The notes: a model not told the origin generated them from the sequence alone. 64,000 nucleotides of DNA from Caulobacter sp. 17J80-11 (GCF_014349105.1 NZ_JACSJI010000002.1:62001-126000), one strand, 5' to 3'. Counted from the first letter of the stretch, positions 44,062 through 53,462 are shown. A program made the numbers and translations.

Positions 44062-45138
44062 GTGATCGAAGTGGTGCAGGACCTGGCCGGGCTCCGCCTG
44101 GGGACCCTGGGCGGCACGGCGCTGACCGTCGGCGGCGTGCTGACGGCCGTGCTGATCGTCGCCGCCGCCGCCGTGCTGGCGCGCCTGGTCCGCAACTTCG
44201 TGCGCCGGCTGCGGGCGCGCAGCTGGCTGGGCGCGGCCTCATTCCTCTACATCGTCGAAAAGGTGGCCACCTACGGCGTGGTGATCACCGGCGTGATCGT
44301 GGCGATCTCGACGCTGGGGCTGGATCTGACCTCGCTGGCGGTGTTCGCGGGCGCGCTGGGCGTCGGCGTGGGCCTCGGCCTGCAGGGCGTGGTGAAGGAG
44401 TTCGTCTCCGGCCTGGTCGTCGTGTTCGACCGGCTGATCCAGGTCGGCGACTATGTGGAGCTGGAGAACGGGGTCAGCGGCGTGGTGCAGGAGATCGGCC
44501 CGCGCGCGACCCGAATCCGCAACAACGACAACGTCAACGAGGTGGTGCCGAACTCGCGCCTGGTGGAGCGGACGGTGACCAACTGGACGCTGAAGGGCGA
44601 GTCCCGGCGCATCCACGTGCCCTTCAAGGTCGCCTTCGGGGCCGACAAGGACCGGGTGCGTGAGGCGGTGCTGAACGCCGCCCGCGCCGTGCCCTTCACG
44701 CTCCCTGACACCGAGGCGCGCCGCACCCAGGTCTGGCTGGTCGGCTACGGCGACGGCTATCTCAAGTTCGAGCTGGTGGTCTGGCCCGGCCTGGAGGCGG
44801 TGAAGCGGCCTCAGGCCATGCAGGCGGCCTACGCCTGGGCGATCGACGACGCCCTGTGCGAGGCGGGCATCGAAGTGCCCAATCCGCAGATGGACATACG
44901 CGTGCGCGAGCTGTTCGGCTGCGAGGGGGCGGACGCTCTGCGCCTGCTGGGCCTCAAGAGCGAGCCGACTCACCCGTCCGCGCCGGCTCCGTCGCCGGCC
45001 GGCCACAACGACGCCGCCAACGACCTTGTGGCAGGCGCCGAGATCGACCGGGTCGAGACCGAACGGCGGGCGGCCGAGGACGAGGCGGACCGGGAGCGGC
45101 AGGCGGCGGCTCGCCGCGCCGACAAGCCGCGCGCCTGA
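44062..45138 (+). CDS. Small-conductance mechanosensitive channel, MscS family
   Basis: This 358-residue protein has three spans; the pore-lining third helix is GALGVGVGLGLQGVVKEFVSGL, with the alternating Gly/Ala pattern of MscS. The beta domain follows with RLIQVGDYVELENGVSGVVQEIG and the alpha-beta domain with NNDNVNEVVPNSRLVE. It opens under membrane tension in hypo-osmotic shock. A charged 60-residue C-terminal extension rich in Glu and Arg is added. It starts at GTG 44062, 42 bases after the nnr stop. Confidence 0.93.
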   Translation: MIEVVQDLAGLRLGTLGGTALTVGGVLTAVLIVAAAAVLARLVRNFVRRLRARSWLGAASFLYIVEKVATYGVVITGVIVAISTLGLDLTSLAVFAGALGVGVGLGLQGVVKEFVSGLVVVFDRLIQVGDYVELENGVSGVVQEIGPRATRIRNNDNVNEVVPNSRLVERTVTNWTLKGESRRIHVPFKVAFGADKDRVREAVLNAARAVPFTLPDTEARRTQVWLVGYGDGYLKFELVVWPGLEAVKRPQAMQAAYAWAIDDALCEAGIEVPNPQMDIRVRELFGCEGADALRLLGLKSEPTHPSAPAPSPAGHNDAANDLVAGAEIDRVETERRAAEDEADRERQAAARRADKPRA

Positions 45139-45225
45139 ACCCCGGCTCACACGATCACACCGCTGCTCTGGAGGCGTCGATCGGCGGCCTGTGACCCGGC
45201 TTCGGCGGCCTGCAGACCGGAGGGA

Positions 45226-45247
45226 AGGGCGCCCCGAAGGGCGCCCT
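45226..45247. terminator. GC hairpin between mscS and the 61-residue gene
   Basis: AGGGCGCCC and GGGCGCCCT form a 9-bp perfect stem with a CGAA tetraloop (TTCG on the minus strand), 8 bases beyond the stop of the small minus-strand gene. No T tract is seen on either strand, so it may serve both convergent transcripts. Confidence 0.6.
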
Positions 45248-45255
45248 GTAGCCGG

Positions 45256-45441
45256 TCAGCGTTCGCGCTCGCGACCGGAGCCTTCCTGCCGGCCCTGCCC
45301 GCCGGACTCGGGTTTCCCGACCCGGGACTCGCGGGACCGCATTTCGGTGGCGTTGCGGTTCTGGGCGTTCTGCTGACCCGCCTGGCCGCCCTGGCCGCGG
45401 TTCTGCTCCTTGCCGCCGCCCTGCTGTCCACGATTTTGCAT
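45256..45441 (-). CDS. Small Gly/Gln/Arg-rich hydrophilic protein
   Basis: This 61-residue protein starts MQNRGQQGGGKEQNRGQ and is composed almost wholly of Gly, Gln, Asn, Arg, Glu and Ser, with a single Met after the start and no aromatic residue. It should be disordered. GGAG lies about 9 bases before the ATG and a strong hairpin follows the stop, which supports a real gene. I do not recognise a family; it resembles in composition small stress-induced or desiccation-type hydrophilins, but that is only analogy. Confidence 0.55.
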   Translation of the reverse strand: MQNRGQQGGGKEQNRGQGGQAGQQNAQNRNATEMRSRESRVGKPESGGQGRQEGSGRERER

Positions 45442-45636
45442 CGGACTACTCCACTGAAATCACGCGCCATTCCGCGCGCTATTCGAGAGCGCCCCTACGG
45501 GGGACCCGTTCCGCTGCTGAAGCCTCAATTCGAGAGTTCAGGTGCGCCTGCGGCGGCGGGGCTCACGACCGCCGGCCGGCAGCGGCGTCGTTCGGCGTCG
45601 ACCTGGCGTACGGTCTCGACGCCCGTTCCTGGCGCG

Positions 45637-47709
45637 TCACACGAGGTCCCCGAGTTCGAGCACCGCGCGTTCAGCCCCGTGGTGAGCCGACAGCCGGGTC
45701 GGGCGGCCGTGCACCCACAGCCGCTCCACCTCGATCGCCTCCCACCCCTGGGGCAGGACCACGGGCCGGCGGCACCATGACGCCGGCTCGCCCAGGCCGG
45801 GCTCGATGCCCGGAAACCCGAACAGCAGGCTGGCCAGGAAGCCGCCCATATTGGCGAAGAATGGCCCGGCGCGGGGCTGCTCCGGATGCTTGTCAGGCCG
45901 GTACTCCAGGGGCTGCAGGAAGCGCCCTGAAAAGAATTTTCCGTAGCCCTCGTCGAGCAGCCGCAGCGCCAGCCGCCGGTCGCCGGCTCGCGCCGCCCAA
46001 GCGCCGTACAGCGGAGACAGCATGGGCGCGCCTACGTATTCGTCGGCCAGGTCCAGCCAGAACTTCAGCGTCGCGGCCTCGATTTCGGGCTCCAGCCGGT
46101 AATCGAGAGGGAAGACGCCCATCAGCGGATCGGGCGTGGCTCCCTTCTCTTCCGAGGGCGTGTAGCCGTCATGGGCGATCACGACCTTTCCCTTAACGGG
46201 GAGCACCAGGTCACGGGCCAGCGCCGACCACTTCGGAGACGCCGCCTCGCCGAGCCGCTCGGCGACGCTGACGGCGTAGCCGAGGGCCACCTTGGCGGCC
46301 ATGTTGGGATAGGCCGCGTTGTCGGCCGGCTCGGGCCGCTCCGCGACGCCCATGCTCGCGGGGTACTCGACGCCGCGGGGCGTGCGCTTGAGCCGACTCT
46401 CGAGCCATTCGGCGACCCCGGACAGGACCGGCCAGGCCTTATTCTTGAGAAAGCGCGGGTCGCCAGTCAAAAAGCTGTGGACCGCGAAGGCGCGGGCGAC
46501 CGCCAGCGTGACGTGATCGGCGTGCCAAGCGCCCGTGCCCGGCAAGGGCGCTGTCTCCTCGCCGGTGGCCGGCGCGGACTCCCACGGGAACTGCAGGCCT
46601 CGCCGCCCCCAGATCCGGGCATTGGTGCGGGCCGCCTCCAAGTGGCGCGACCGGTAGTCCAGCAGGCCGCGCGCCGCGTGCGGCTGCATCACGCTGAGGG
46701 CCGGGACCACGAACGCCTCCAGGTCCCACATCACGTGCCCGTAGTAGTAGTGGTAGTCCCACCAGGTCGCGAGACCGAACATGGACGTCGAAGCCAGCGA
46801 CGACGCGTGGGCGGAGGTGTTCATGTAGAAGAAGGAGGCGTCCGCCAGCGCCTGCCAGCGCGTGTCGGCCCCGACCAGGACGATGCGCCCCTTCCAGAGC
46901 TCGTTCCACTCGGCTCGGTTTTCCGCTCGGATCCGGTCGAAGCCGTCGCTACGCGCCTTGGCCGCCAGACGTGCGGCTTCCTCGTCGGGACGCCGATGCA
47001 TGAGGCCCGGCACCAGGCTGACGATCTGTCGAAGGCGGTACTTCCGTCCAGCCCGAGCGCGGAAACGGTACTCGGACCACATCGTCCGATTGCGAGCCGC
47101 GGGCCGGGAGGGCTCGAGCTGCTCACCGACCAGCTCGGTGACGTAGGCCAGCCCGCACGTCCCGGTCACGCCCTCGCTATCCCAGAGCATGTAGCCGTCG
47201 CACGCCGGCTCCGCCTCGCCGGGCGTGGCGCGGTCCCAGCGGGCCAGTCGCCCGCCGACGTTGCGACCGTCGATCATCGCCCGCACGCCGAGGTCGCACG
47301 CGGAATCGACCGTCAGGACCACCTCCTGGCACGCCAGACTGGGATGGTTGCGAGAACAGAAGGTCACGGTCTCCAACCGGACCCGCTTGCCGCCGTTGTC
47401 GAAGATCGCGCGGCTGCTGAGTTCACCGGTCGCGAAATCATAGCTCTGGTCTTCGACCTCGACCCGCGCCGACTCGTCTAAGCTCCAGACATTGTCCAGG
47501 CCGACCTGGCAGGCCAGCGGATAGGGCGCGAGCGCCGCCGCCTCGATGCGCTTCTCGGGATGTTCTCCGGCGTAGCTGCTGACCAGGCAGGCGCCCGAGA
47601 CCAGCGGGTCGGACCGCACCCGCAGACCGACGACCCCGTTTGAGACGAAGGCCGGAAGCTCACCGGTGGAGCTACCTGGGACAGGCTGCGGATTGATCGG
47701 CGACGACAT
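45637..47709 (-). CDS. GH65-family-like glycoside hydrolase or phosphorylase
   Basis: This 690-residue protein has the layout of family GH65: an N-terminal beta-sandwich, a linker and an (alpha/alpha)6 barrel. Diagnostic segments are HVMWDLEAFVVPAL, LDYRSRHLEAARTNA and LQFPWESAPATGEE. The Glu in VAERPEPADNAAYPN aligns with the catalytic acid of PDEYH-type motifs. It resembles the ATHL1/glucosylgalactosyl-hydroxylysine glucosidase branch more than maltose or trehalose phosphorylases. No signal peptide is seen from the ATG at 47709, so it should act on a cytosolic alpha-glucoside. No sugar transporter is near by. Confidence 0.8.
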   Translation of the reverse strand: MSSPINPQPVPGSSTGELPAFVSNGVVGLRVRSDPLVSGACLVSSYAGEHPEKRIEAAALAPYPLACQVGLDNVWSLDESARVEVEDQSYDFATGELSSRAIFDNGGKRVRLETVTFCSRNHPSLACQEVVLTVDSACDLGVRAMIDGRNVGGRLARWDRATPGEAEPACDGYMLWDSEGVTGTCGLAYVTELVGEQLEPSRPAARNRTMWSEYRFRARAGRKYRLRQIVSLVPGLMHRRPDEEAARLAAKARSDGFDRIRAENRAEWNELWKGRIVLVGADTRWQALADASFFYMNTSAHASSLASTSMFGLATWWDYHYYYGHVMWDLEAFVVPALSVMQPHAARGLLDYRSRHLEAARTNARIWGRRGLQFPWESAPATGEETAPLPGTGAWHADHVTLAVARAFAVHSFLTGDPRFLKNKAWPVLSGVAEWLESRLKRTPRGVEYPASMGVAERPEPADNAAYPNMAAKVALGYAVSVAERLGEAASPKWSALARDLVLPVKGKVVIAHDGYTPSEEKGATPDPLMGVFPLDYRLEPEIEAATLKFWLDLADEYVGAPMLSPLYGAWAARAGDRRLALRLLDEGYGKFFSGRFLQPLEYRPDKHPEQPRAGPFFANMGGFLASLLFGFPGIEPGLGEPASWCRRPVVLPQGWEAIEVERLWVHGRPTRLSAHHGAERAVLELGDLV

Positions 47710-47916
47710 GGGACGCGAGAGAAACAGCGCGCCTCCTCGGGCGTTCCCGTACGCCAGGGGGGGCCGAGGGAGCCGCCGGGCAGGCGCGGCGCACGAACGG
47801 AGCGGCGCGCGCGGGGTCAGCAGCGCCGCTGCGGCGGTTTCGTCCAAATTCGGCGCGGCCGCCGCACGCGGGCTTGCCTTGGGCGGAGCTGAGAATCATA
47901 AGGGCGGACCCTGCGT

Positions 47917-48001
47917 GCGGATGTGGCGGAACTGGTAGACGCACTGGATTTAGGTTCCAGCGCCGCGAGGCGTGGAGGTTCGAGCCCTCTCATCCGCACC
48001 A
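47917..48001 (+). tRNA. tRNA-Leu(TAG)
   Basis: The acceptor stem GCGGATG pairs with CATCCGC, the anticodon arm CTGGA-TTTAGGT-TCCAG shows TAG, and there is a class II variable arm. The T arm contains GGTTCGAGCC. CCA is encoded at 47999-48001. The 85-base length is normal for tRNA-Leu. Confidence 0.96.
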
Positions 48002-48020
48002 GGGTTTTTCGGGCCGTTTC

Positions 48021-48040
48021 GCCCCTCGCCCGAGGGGCTT
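48021..48040 (+). terminator. Hairpin following tRNA-Leu
   Basis: GCCCCTCG and CGAGGGGC form an 8-bp stem with a 2-base gap, followed by TTTG, 20 bases after the tRNA. The tail is weak. Confidence 0.4.
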
Positions 48041-48079
48041 TGACGAACCCCGAAGCGCCGTGACATAAGGGCCGCTCGC

Positions 48080-48109
48080 GCCGCCCGAACAGGGCGGCCT
48101 TTGGTTTTT
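48080..48109 (+). terminator. Rho-independent terminator between tRNA-Leu and tig
   Basis: GCCGCCC and GGGCGGC form a 7-bp stem around GAACA, followed by CTTTGGTTTTT. It ends 65 bases before the tig ATG, so the tig promoter should lie after it, or the hairpin is part of the tig leader. Confidence 0.65.
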
Positions 48110-48173
48110 CTAAACAAGGCGGAAGGGCGGTCGGGCCGAGGGCCTGGCGACGTGTTCCGAAGGCTGAAAGTCC

Positions 48174-49520
48174 ATGCAGGTCGTTGAGAAGTCGAACGAA
48201 GGTCTGAGCCGCGTGCTGCAGATCACGGTCCCCGCCAAGGACCTGGGTCAGAAGCTCGAAGCGAAGATCGCCGAGGTCACCCCGCGCATGAAGCTGAAGG
48301 GCTTCCGTCCGGGCAAGGTGCCGTCCGCGCACGTTCGCAAGCTGTACGGCAAGGAGCTGATGGGCGAGATCGTCCAGGAAGCCCTCAACACCTCCGGCCA
48401 GAAGGCCCTGGAAGACGCGAACATCCGTCCGGCCGCGCCGGCCGAGATGAAGCTGTCTTCGGACATCGAGAAGGTCATCGCCGGCCAGGAAGACCTCGCC
48501 TTCGAAATGTCGGTCGAGATCATGCCGGAGTTCGAGCCGATCGACCCGGCCTCGATCGAGCTGACCAAGCCGACCTACGCCGCGTCGGACGCCGACGTGG
48601 ACGAGGCGCTCAAGGAGCTGGCCTCGCAGTCGAAGACCTACGAAGCCAAGGGCGGCAAGTCGCCCAAGGCCGCTGAAGGCGACATGGTGGTGATCGACTT
48701 CGTCGGCCGCATCGACGGCGAAGCCTTCGAAGGCGGTTCGGCCGAAGGCGCTCAGCTGGTGCTGGGCTCGGGCCAGTTCATCCCTGGCTTCGAAGACCAG
48801 CTGAAGGGCGCCAAGGCCGGCGAGACCAAGACCGTCGCCGTGACCTTCCCGGAAGCCTACCAGGCCAAGCACCTGGCCGGTAAGCCGGCCGAGTTCGAAG
48901 TCACCGTCCAGGAAATCCGCGCGCCGAAGGAAGCCGACGCCGACGAGGAGTTCGCCAAGCGGATCGGTTTCGAGACCCTCGACGCCCTGAAGACCGCCCT
49001 GAAGACCAACCTCGAGCAGCAGTACGCCTCGGCTTCGCGCTTCAAGCTGAAGCGCGCCCTGCTGGACGTGCTGGACGCCAAGCACGACTTCCAGCTGCCG
49101 GCCAAGATGGTGGAGACCGAGTTCGGCGCCATCTGGAGCCAGGTCGAAGCCGACAAGGCCCGCGGCGGCCTGCCGGCCGAAGACGCGGCCAAGTCGGAAG
49201 ACGAGCTGAAGGCCGAGTACCGCAAGATCGCCGAGCGCCGCGTGCGCCTGGGCCTGGTGCTGGCCGAGATCGGCCGCCGCAACAACGTCGGCGTCTCCGA
49301 TCAGGAGCTGTCGAACGCCATCATGGCCGAAGCCCGCCAGTACCCGGGCCGCGAGCGCCAGGTGTTCGACTTCTACCGCCAGAACCCGAACGCCGCCGCC
49401 CAGCTGCGCGCCCCGATCTACGAAGAGAAGGTCTGCGACATGATCTTCGGCAAGGCGAAGATCGCGGACCAGACGGTCACCAAGGACGAGCTGTTCGAAG
49501 ACGAGGAGCTGTCGGCCTGA
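48174..49520 (+). CDS. tig: Trigger factor
   Basis: This 448-residue ribosome-associated chaperone has an N-terminal ribosome-binding domain with the signature GFRPGKVP, an FKBP-type peptidyl-prolyl isomerase domain (about residues 150-245, [20 protein letters not shown]) and a C-terminal helical chaperone domain. It binds nascent chains at the exit tunnel. As in many Proteobacteria it lies upstream of clpP and clpX, but here two extra genes occupy the interval. Codon use is strongly biased, as expected for an abundant protein. Confidence 0.97.
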   Translation: MQVVEKSNEGLSRVLQITVPAKDLGQKLEAKIAEVTPRMKLKGFRPGKVPSAHVRKLYGKELMGEIVQEALNTSGQKALEDANIRPAAPAEMKLSSDIEKVIAGQEDLAFEMSVEIMPEFEPIDPASIELTKPTYAASDADVDEALKELASQSKTYEAKGGKSPKAAEGDMVVIDFVGRIDGEAFEGGSAEGAQLVLGSGQFIPGFEDQLKGAKAGETKTVAVTFPEAYQAKHLAGKPAEFEVTVQEIRAPKEADADEEFAKRIGFETLDALKTALKTNLEQQYASASRFKLKRALLDVLDAKHDFQLPAKMVETEFGAIWSQVEADKARGGLPAEDAAKSEDELKAEYRKIAERRVRLGLVLAEIGRRNNVGVSDQELSNAIMAEARQYPGRERQVFDFYRQNPNAAAQLRAPIYEEKVCDMIFGKAKIADQTVTKDELFEDEELSA

Positions 49521-49546
49521 CCTGACGTCGGATGCTGATTTGAGGG

Positions 49547-49576
49547 ACGGGCCCGCCGGCGACGGCGGGCCCGTTT
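49547..49576 (+). terminator. Rho-independent terminator of tig
   Basis: ACGGGCCCGCC and GGCGGGCCCGT make an 11-bp perfect stem with a 6-base loop, followed by TT, starting 27 bases past the tig stop. Confidence 0.85.
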
Positions 49577-49656
49577 CGCATTTGGGAGCGGCTTTCCAAG
49601 CTACAGGCGCTGCCGTACCGTCGTTCCCCTGGGCGAAGGGCCGGGGAGGGCGCGTG

Positions 49657-50595
49657 ATGGCGGGATGGATGGTCGGAGCGGCGCTGGCGCTGCTGGTCGC
49701 CCAGGCGGCCGAGACCCCGGCGCCGACGTCCGACAAGGACGCGCCGGCCACGGTCGAGGACGTCGTGGTCACCGGCCCCCGGGCCAAGGCCATCTCCGAT
49801 TTCGTCCAGGCGATCTCCGAGCCGACCAAGGAGCGGCGGCTGTCGCGCTGGAACCGCACCATCTGCCCCGCGACCATGGGGCTGCCGCGCAAGTACGGCG
49901 AGTTCCTGAACGACCGCCTGGCCCAGGTGGCGCGTTCGGTGGGCCTGGAGGTCGACAAGCCGGGCTGCCGGCCGGACATCCTGATCGTCGTCGCCGACGA
50001 CGTGGACCGGCTGATGACCGAGCTGGAGACGGCGCACCAGGCCGCCCTGGCGGTCAGGCCCTATTCGGACGAAAACCTCAGCTCGGCCGGAACCAAGGCC
50101 TTCGGCGAATTCCTGCACGAGAAGCGTCCCGTGCGCTGGTGGCACGTATCGACCACCACGCCGTCCGGCGGCCAGCCAGTCAGCCACACCAAGAGCGGCG
50201 CGATGATCATCCGCGGCGTGTCTGACAGCCGGCTTAAGTCCACCGTGCAGGAGGAGTTCGCCGGCGTGCTGGTGGTGGTCGACGCGAAGATGGCCGAGGG
50301 GGTGAGCTATGACGCCCTGTCCAGCTATCTGGCGATGGTCTCGCTGGCGCAACTGGACCCTCACGCACAGACCAGCGGATCCCCGACTATCCTGAACCTC
50401 TTCAGCGAGCGGGCGGCCGGCCGGCCCGGCCCGTCGGGCCTGACCGACTGGGATCAGGCCTATCTGCAGGGGCTGTACGGGGCGCGCGCCGACGCGCCGA
50501 ACCTGCGCAGCCAGCGCAACTCGATCACCCGGCGCCTGAAGCGGAGTGGGGACGAGGAGCCCGCCAAGAGCGACAAGCGCCAGTCCGCGCGCTAG
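49657..50595 (+). CDS. Exported protein of unknown function
   Basis: This 312-residue protein has a short signal peptide (MAGWMVGAALALLVAQAAE) and a soluble mature part that I cannot assign. It opens with TVEDVVVTGPRAKAISDFVQAIS, the EDVVVTG phrase recalling mature N-termini of TonB receptors, and has two Cys residues (NRTICPAT and KPGCRPD) that could form a disulphide. GGGGAGGG lies 6 bases before the ATG at 49657. The C-terminus is basic. It overlaps the stop of the convergent wall-hydrolase gene and lies in the tig-clpP interval. Confidence 0.75.
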   Translation: MAGWMVGAALALLVAQAAETPAPTSDKDAPATVEDVVVTGPRAKAISDFVQAISEPTKERRLSRWNRTICPATMGLPRKYGEFLNDRLAQVARSVGLEVDKPGCRPDILIVVADDVDRLMTELETAHQAALAVRPYSDENLSSAGTKAFGEFLHEKRPVRWWHVSTTTPSGGQPVSHTKSGAMIIRGVSDSRLKSTVQEEFAGVLVVVDAKMAEGVSYDALSSYLAMVSLAQLDPHAQTSGSPTILNLFSERAAGRPGPSGLTDWDQAYLQGLYGARADAPNLRSQRNSITRRLKRSGDEEPAKSDKRQSAR

Positions 50596-51974
50596 TCCGC
50601 GCTCCGGGCCCGCGCCTCGGCCGCGTGCCGGCGGCGCAGGATCGCGGCGAGCAGCACCCAGACCAGGGCGCCCAGCGCCAGCATGCGCGTGGTCTCGTCC
50701 GGCACGGTGCGGATCATCCAGTCGTAGGCCGGCTGCAGGGCGGGGACGAGCCCGGCGGTCGAGAGCCGCTCCAACGCCTCGGCGTTCGGGACCAGGCTGC
50801 GTAGCTCGGTCATGCCGGCCGACAGCGCCCCGATCGCCGCCACAGGGGCCAGCGAATAGCGGGTCAGCCATGGGGCGAGATTGCTGAGCACGCCGGCGAC
50901 CGCCGAGCCGCGCTGGACCGCCCGCGCCCCTCGCGAGAGGCGGGGGTGGGCCGGAGGCGGGGCGTGCGCGCGGCCGGCCGGATGGGGCGCGGCGGCGAGG
51001 ACGGCCGGGTCGGGCGCGGCTTCGGCGTGCCCGGCCTTCGGGGACGCGGGGCGGGCGGTCTCCAGGCTGGCGCGCGTGGCCGGGCCGACGGCGCCGTCGA
51101 CCTTCAGGCCGTGTGCCTCCTGGAACTTGCGCACCAGCTCCACCGTGTCCTCGTCATAGGCGCCGGTCGGATCGGCGCCGTAGCCCAGCTCGCGCAGGCG
51201 GGCCTGCACCTCCCGCACGTCGTCGCCCTTCATCGGCGTATCGGCGGGCGCCAGGATGCGGGCGGCGCGCCCCTTCGCCGGACCGGCGCGCAGCGTCTTC
51301 TCGTCGATGCGGTAGCCGCCGACCTTGAAGGGCAGGTCGAGATCCCAGTTGTCGTCGCGGATCAGTCGCTCGAACGCGGCCATGCGGTAGACCGTCCGGC
51401 GCAGGATCGGCTGGGCGTGCTGGGCCAGATAGGCGCGGCGGTTGGCGACGTAGGCGCTGATCCAGGTTTCTTCGCCGACCGCCGAGGGCGGCCCCATCTG
51501 GCGCAGGGTGCGGTCGCGGATGCGCTCGAACGAGCCGTGCACCTTGCTGTCGTAGATCACCGCCACGCCCAACGGCGTGGTCACCCCCAGGCCGCGGGCG
51601 GCCGCCACGGCCGGGGTCCAGAAGTTGCGGTCGAAGAAGTCGTCCTGGGCCTGGCGCATGACCGGATCGTCTCCGGCGGCCTTCAGCGTCCGGTGCAGGG
51701 CGCCGTCGTGGTCGAGCGTCCCGTCGCGCTTGAGCAGGCGGCCGAGGTATTTCGCCAGCGCGGTCACATAGATCGCGCCCGGTCGCTCGACATAGTCCTT
51801 GATCAGGAAATACAGCGCGCCGCTGCCCAGGGTGGTCTGGAAACGCCCGTAGGTGAGCCGGCCCGTATCGCCCTGCAGGACCGTCACTTTACCGTAGCCG
51901 CCGGTCGGTCGGCCGGTCTCGAAAATGCTCACGATGGCCTGCGCGGCCGATCGCTGAAGCTGGGTCAACTGCAT
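50592..51974 (-). CDS. GH46-like (chitosanase/endolysin) protein with peptidoglycan-binding domain and membrane tail
   Basis: This 460-residue protein has three parts. Residues 1-235 resemble GH46 hydrolases: Glu19 (IFETG) and Asp36 ([11 protein letters not shown]) have the spacing of the catalytic pair. Residues about 247-306 form a PG_binding_1 domain ([35 protein letters not shown]). After a Pro/Ala/His-rich linker come two hydrophobic segments near 375-395 and 435-452 and a basic end. There is no signal peptide. The arrangement suggests a membrane-tethered or endolysin-like wall hydrolase. The start is ATG 51974. Confidence 0.78.
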   Translation of the reverse strand: MQLTQLQRSAAQAIVSIFETGRPTGGYGKVTVLQGDTGRLTYGRFQTTLGSGALYFLIKDYVERPGAIYVTALAKYLGRLLKRDGTLDHDGALHRTLKAAGDDPVMRQAQDDFFDRNFWTPAVAAARGLGVTTPLGVAVIYDSKVHGSFERIRDRTLRQMGPPSAVGEETWISAYVANRRAYLAQHAQPILRRTVYRMAAFERLIRDDNWDLDLPFKVGGYRIDEKTLRAGPAKGRAARILAPADTPMKGDDVREVQARLRELGYGADPTGAYDEDTVELVRKFQEAHGLKVDGAVGPATRASLETARPASPKAGHAEAAPDPAVLAAAPHPAGRAHAPPPAHPRLSRGARAVQRGSAVAGVLSNLAPWLTRYSLAPVAAIGALSAGMTELRSLVPNAEALERLSTAGLVPALQPAYDWMIRTVPDETTRMLALGALVWVLLAAILRRRHAAEARARSAD

Positions 51975-52104
51975 GGCGCCCTCGGCCCCCGCCCAACCTT
52001 CGCGCGGTGTGGGTGGTTGCAACTCGGCGCAGGTGCGGCGATATCGGTTGGTCGCCGGTCGGGTCTGGCCGACTCAGGCGTGCATCGAGAAGGCGAGCGA
52101 ACCT

Positions 52105-52746
52105 ATGCGTGACCCGCGAGACGTGATGATGAACCTCGTGCCGATGGTGGTCGAGCAGACCAGCCGCGGCGAGCGCGCCTACGACATCTTCTCGCGGATG
52201 CTGAAGGAGCGGATCATCTTCCTGACCGGTCCGGTCGAGGACGGCATGGCCTCGCTGATCTGCGCCCAGCTGCTCTTCCTGGAGTCCGAGAACCCCAAGA
52301 AAGAGATCGCCATGTACATCAACTCGCCGGGCGGCGTGGTGACCAGCGGCCTCGCGATCTACGACACCATGCAGTACATCAAGAGCCCGGTTTCGACCGT
52401 GTGCATGGGCATGGCCGCCTCGATGGGCTCGTTCCTGCTGGCCGCCGGCGCCAGCGGCCAGCGCATCGCCCTGCCGAACGCCCGCATCATGGTGCACCAG
52501 CCGTCGGGCGGCTTCCGCGGCCAGGCCTCGGACATCGAGCGGCACGCCGAGGACATCCTGAAGACCAAGCGCCGCCTCAACGAAATCTACGCCAAGCACA
52601 CCGGCCAGCCGATCGAGGTGATCGAGCGCACCCTGGACCGCGACTATTTCATGAGCGCCGAGGAGGCCAAGGCCTTCGGCCTGGTCGACCACGTCTACGA
52701 GAAGCGCGAGGAAGGCGGCGAGACGGCGGCGACGCCGGCCTCCTGA
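52105..52746 (+). CDS. clpP: ATP-dependent Clp protease proteolytic subunit
   Basis: This 213-residue serine peptidase forms the 14-subunit chamber fed by ClpX or ClpA. The catalytic Ser106 is in [10 protein letters not shown] and His131 in MVHQPSGG; an Asp near residue 180 (LDRDYFM) completes the triad. In Caulobacter, ClpXP degrades CtrA and other cell-cycle regulators. ATG at 52105 begins [27 protein letters not shown], normal for the family. A strong terminator follows, so clpX must have its own promoter. Confidence 0.97.
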   Translation: MRDPRDVMMNLVPMVVEQTSRGERAYDIFSRMLKERIIFLTGPVEDGMASLICAQLLFLESENPKKEIAMYINSPGGVVTSGLAIYDTMQYIKSPVSTVCMGMAASMGSFLLAAGASGQRIALPNARIMVHQPSGGFRGQASDIERHAEDILKTKRRLNEIYAKHTGQPIEVIERTLDRDYFMSAEEAKAFGLVDHVYEKREEGGETAATPAS

Positions 52747-52769
52747 TCGCGCCGGCGACCAGAGACATG

Positions 52770-52801
52770 AAAAGCGCGGGGGGAAACTCCCGCGCTTTTT
52801 T
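52770..52801 (+). terminator. Rho-independent terminator of clpP
   Basis: AAAAGCGCGGG and CCCGCGCTTTT pair over 11 bp with an 8-base loop and run into a T6 tract, 23 bases past the clpP stop. The A-rich 5' side makes it usable by the convergent cicA transcript too. Confidence 0.9.
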
Positions 52802-52835
52802 CATTTCGTCCTCTCGCGAAGCGTGGGGAGGGGGC

Positions 52836-53462
52836 TCAACCCCGTCCCGGCACGCCGTGAAACACCCGGAATCCCTTCTCGGCGGCCATGGCGATCATCT
52901 CGGTGTCGCCGGAGGTGTCGCCGTAGGCGGCGGCCAGGCTGACGTCCGGGCCGAACGCGGCCTTCAGTCGGCAGACCTTCTCGGCGGCGCGGCAGTTGGG
53001 CGTGGCGAAGGCGCCCATGACCCGGTCGTCGGCGTCGAAGGCGAGCTGCGTGCCGATAAGGTCGTCGGCGCCCAGCCGACGCGCGAAGGGAGCGACGGTG
53101 ATGTCCGGCGAGGCGGTGACGATCACCAGCCGCGCTCCTTCGTCGCGCCAGCGCCGCCAGGTCGCCAGCGCGTCGGGGCGCATGAACCGGTCCCAGACCG
53201 CGTCCGCGAAGCTTTGCGCCTGTTGCTCCAATGTCGCGCGCGGCAAGCCCGTGAGGAACTCGGCAACCGCAGCAGCTTTCAGCCGTTCCCTGTCACGATC
53301 CATAAGGTAGCGCAGGGCGGCGGGCGTGAGGCGGGCATATCCCGAAACGAAACGCGAAGGCGCCGCCCGCCACCGCAGGAAGGCCGTGAAGCTGTCCCGC
53401 ACCGTCAGGGTGCCGTCGAAATCGAAGGCCACGATCTGGCGTTCGCGGTCAGTCGTCCCCAT
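52836..53462 (-). CDS. cicA: HAD-superfamily phosphatase CicA
   Basis: This 208-residue HAD-IB hydrolase has motif I DFDGTLT (Asp14, Asp16), motif II VTAS, and motif III/IV AYGDTSGDTEMI. It resembles phosphoserine phosphatase SerB in order but lacks its ACT domain. Its place, reversed between clpP and clpX, is that of cicA in Caulobacter crescentus, where precise dosage is needed for growth and morphology. The substrate is not known. The gene symbol is based on position plus family. Confidence 0.85.
   Translation of the reverse strand: MGTTDRERQIVAFDFDGTLTVRDSFTAFLRWRAAPSRFVSGYARLTPAALRYLMDRDRERLKAAAVAEFLTGLPRATLEQQAQSFADAVWDRFMRPDALATWRRWRDEGARLVIVTASPDITVAPFARRLGADDLIGTQLAFDADDRVMGAFATPNCRAAEKVCRLKAAFGPDVSLAAAYGDTSGDTEMIAMAAEKGFRVFHGVPGRG

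Noticed and set aside
47710-47916. Possible integration boundary next to tRNA-Leu
   Set aside because: Elements usually insert at the 3' end of tRNA genes; here the accessory GH65 gene is on the 5' side, and no direct repeat of the tRNA end or integrase is present.
48040-48068. TTGACG with ACATAA 17 bases later as a tig promoter
   Set aside because: A good terminator hairpin (48080-48109) lies between it and tig, so a transcript from here would have to read through it; too uncertain to list as the tig promoter.
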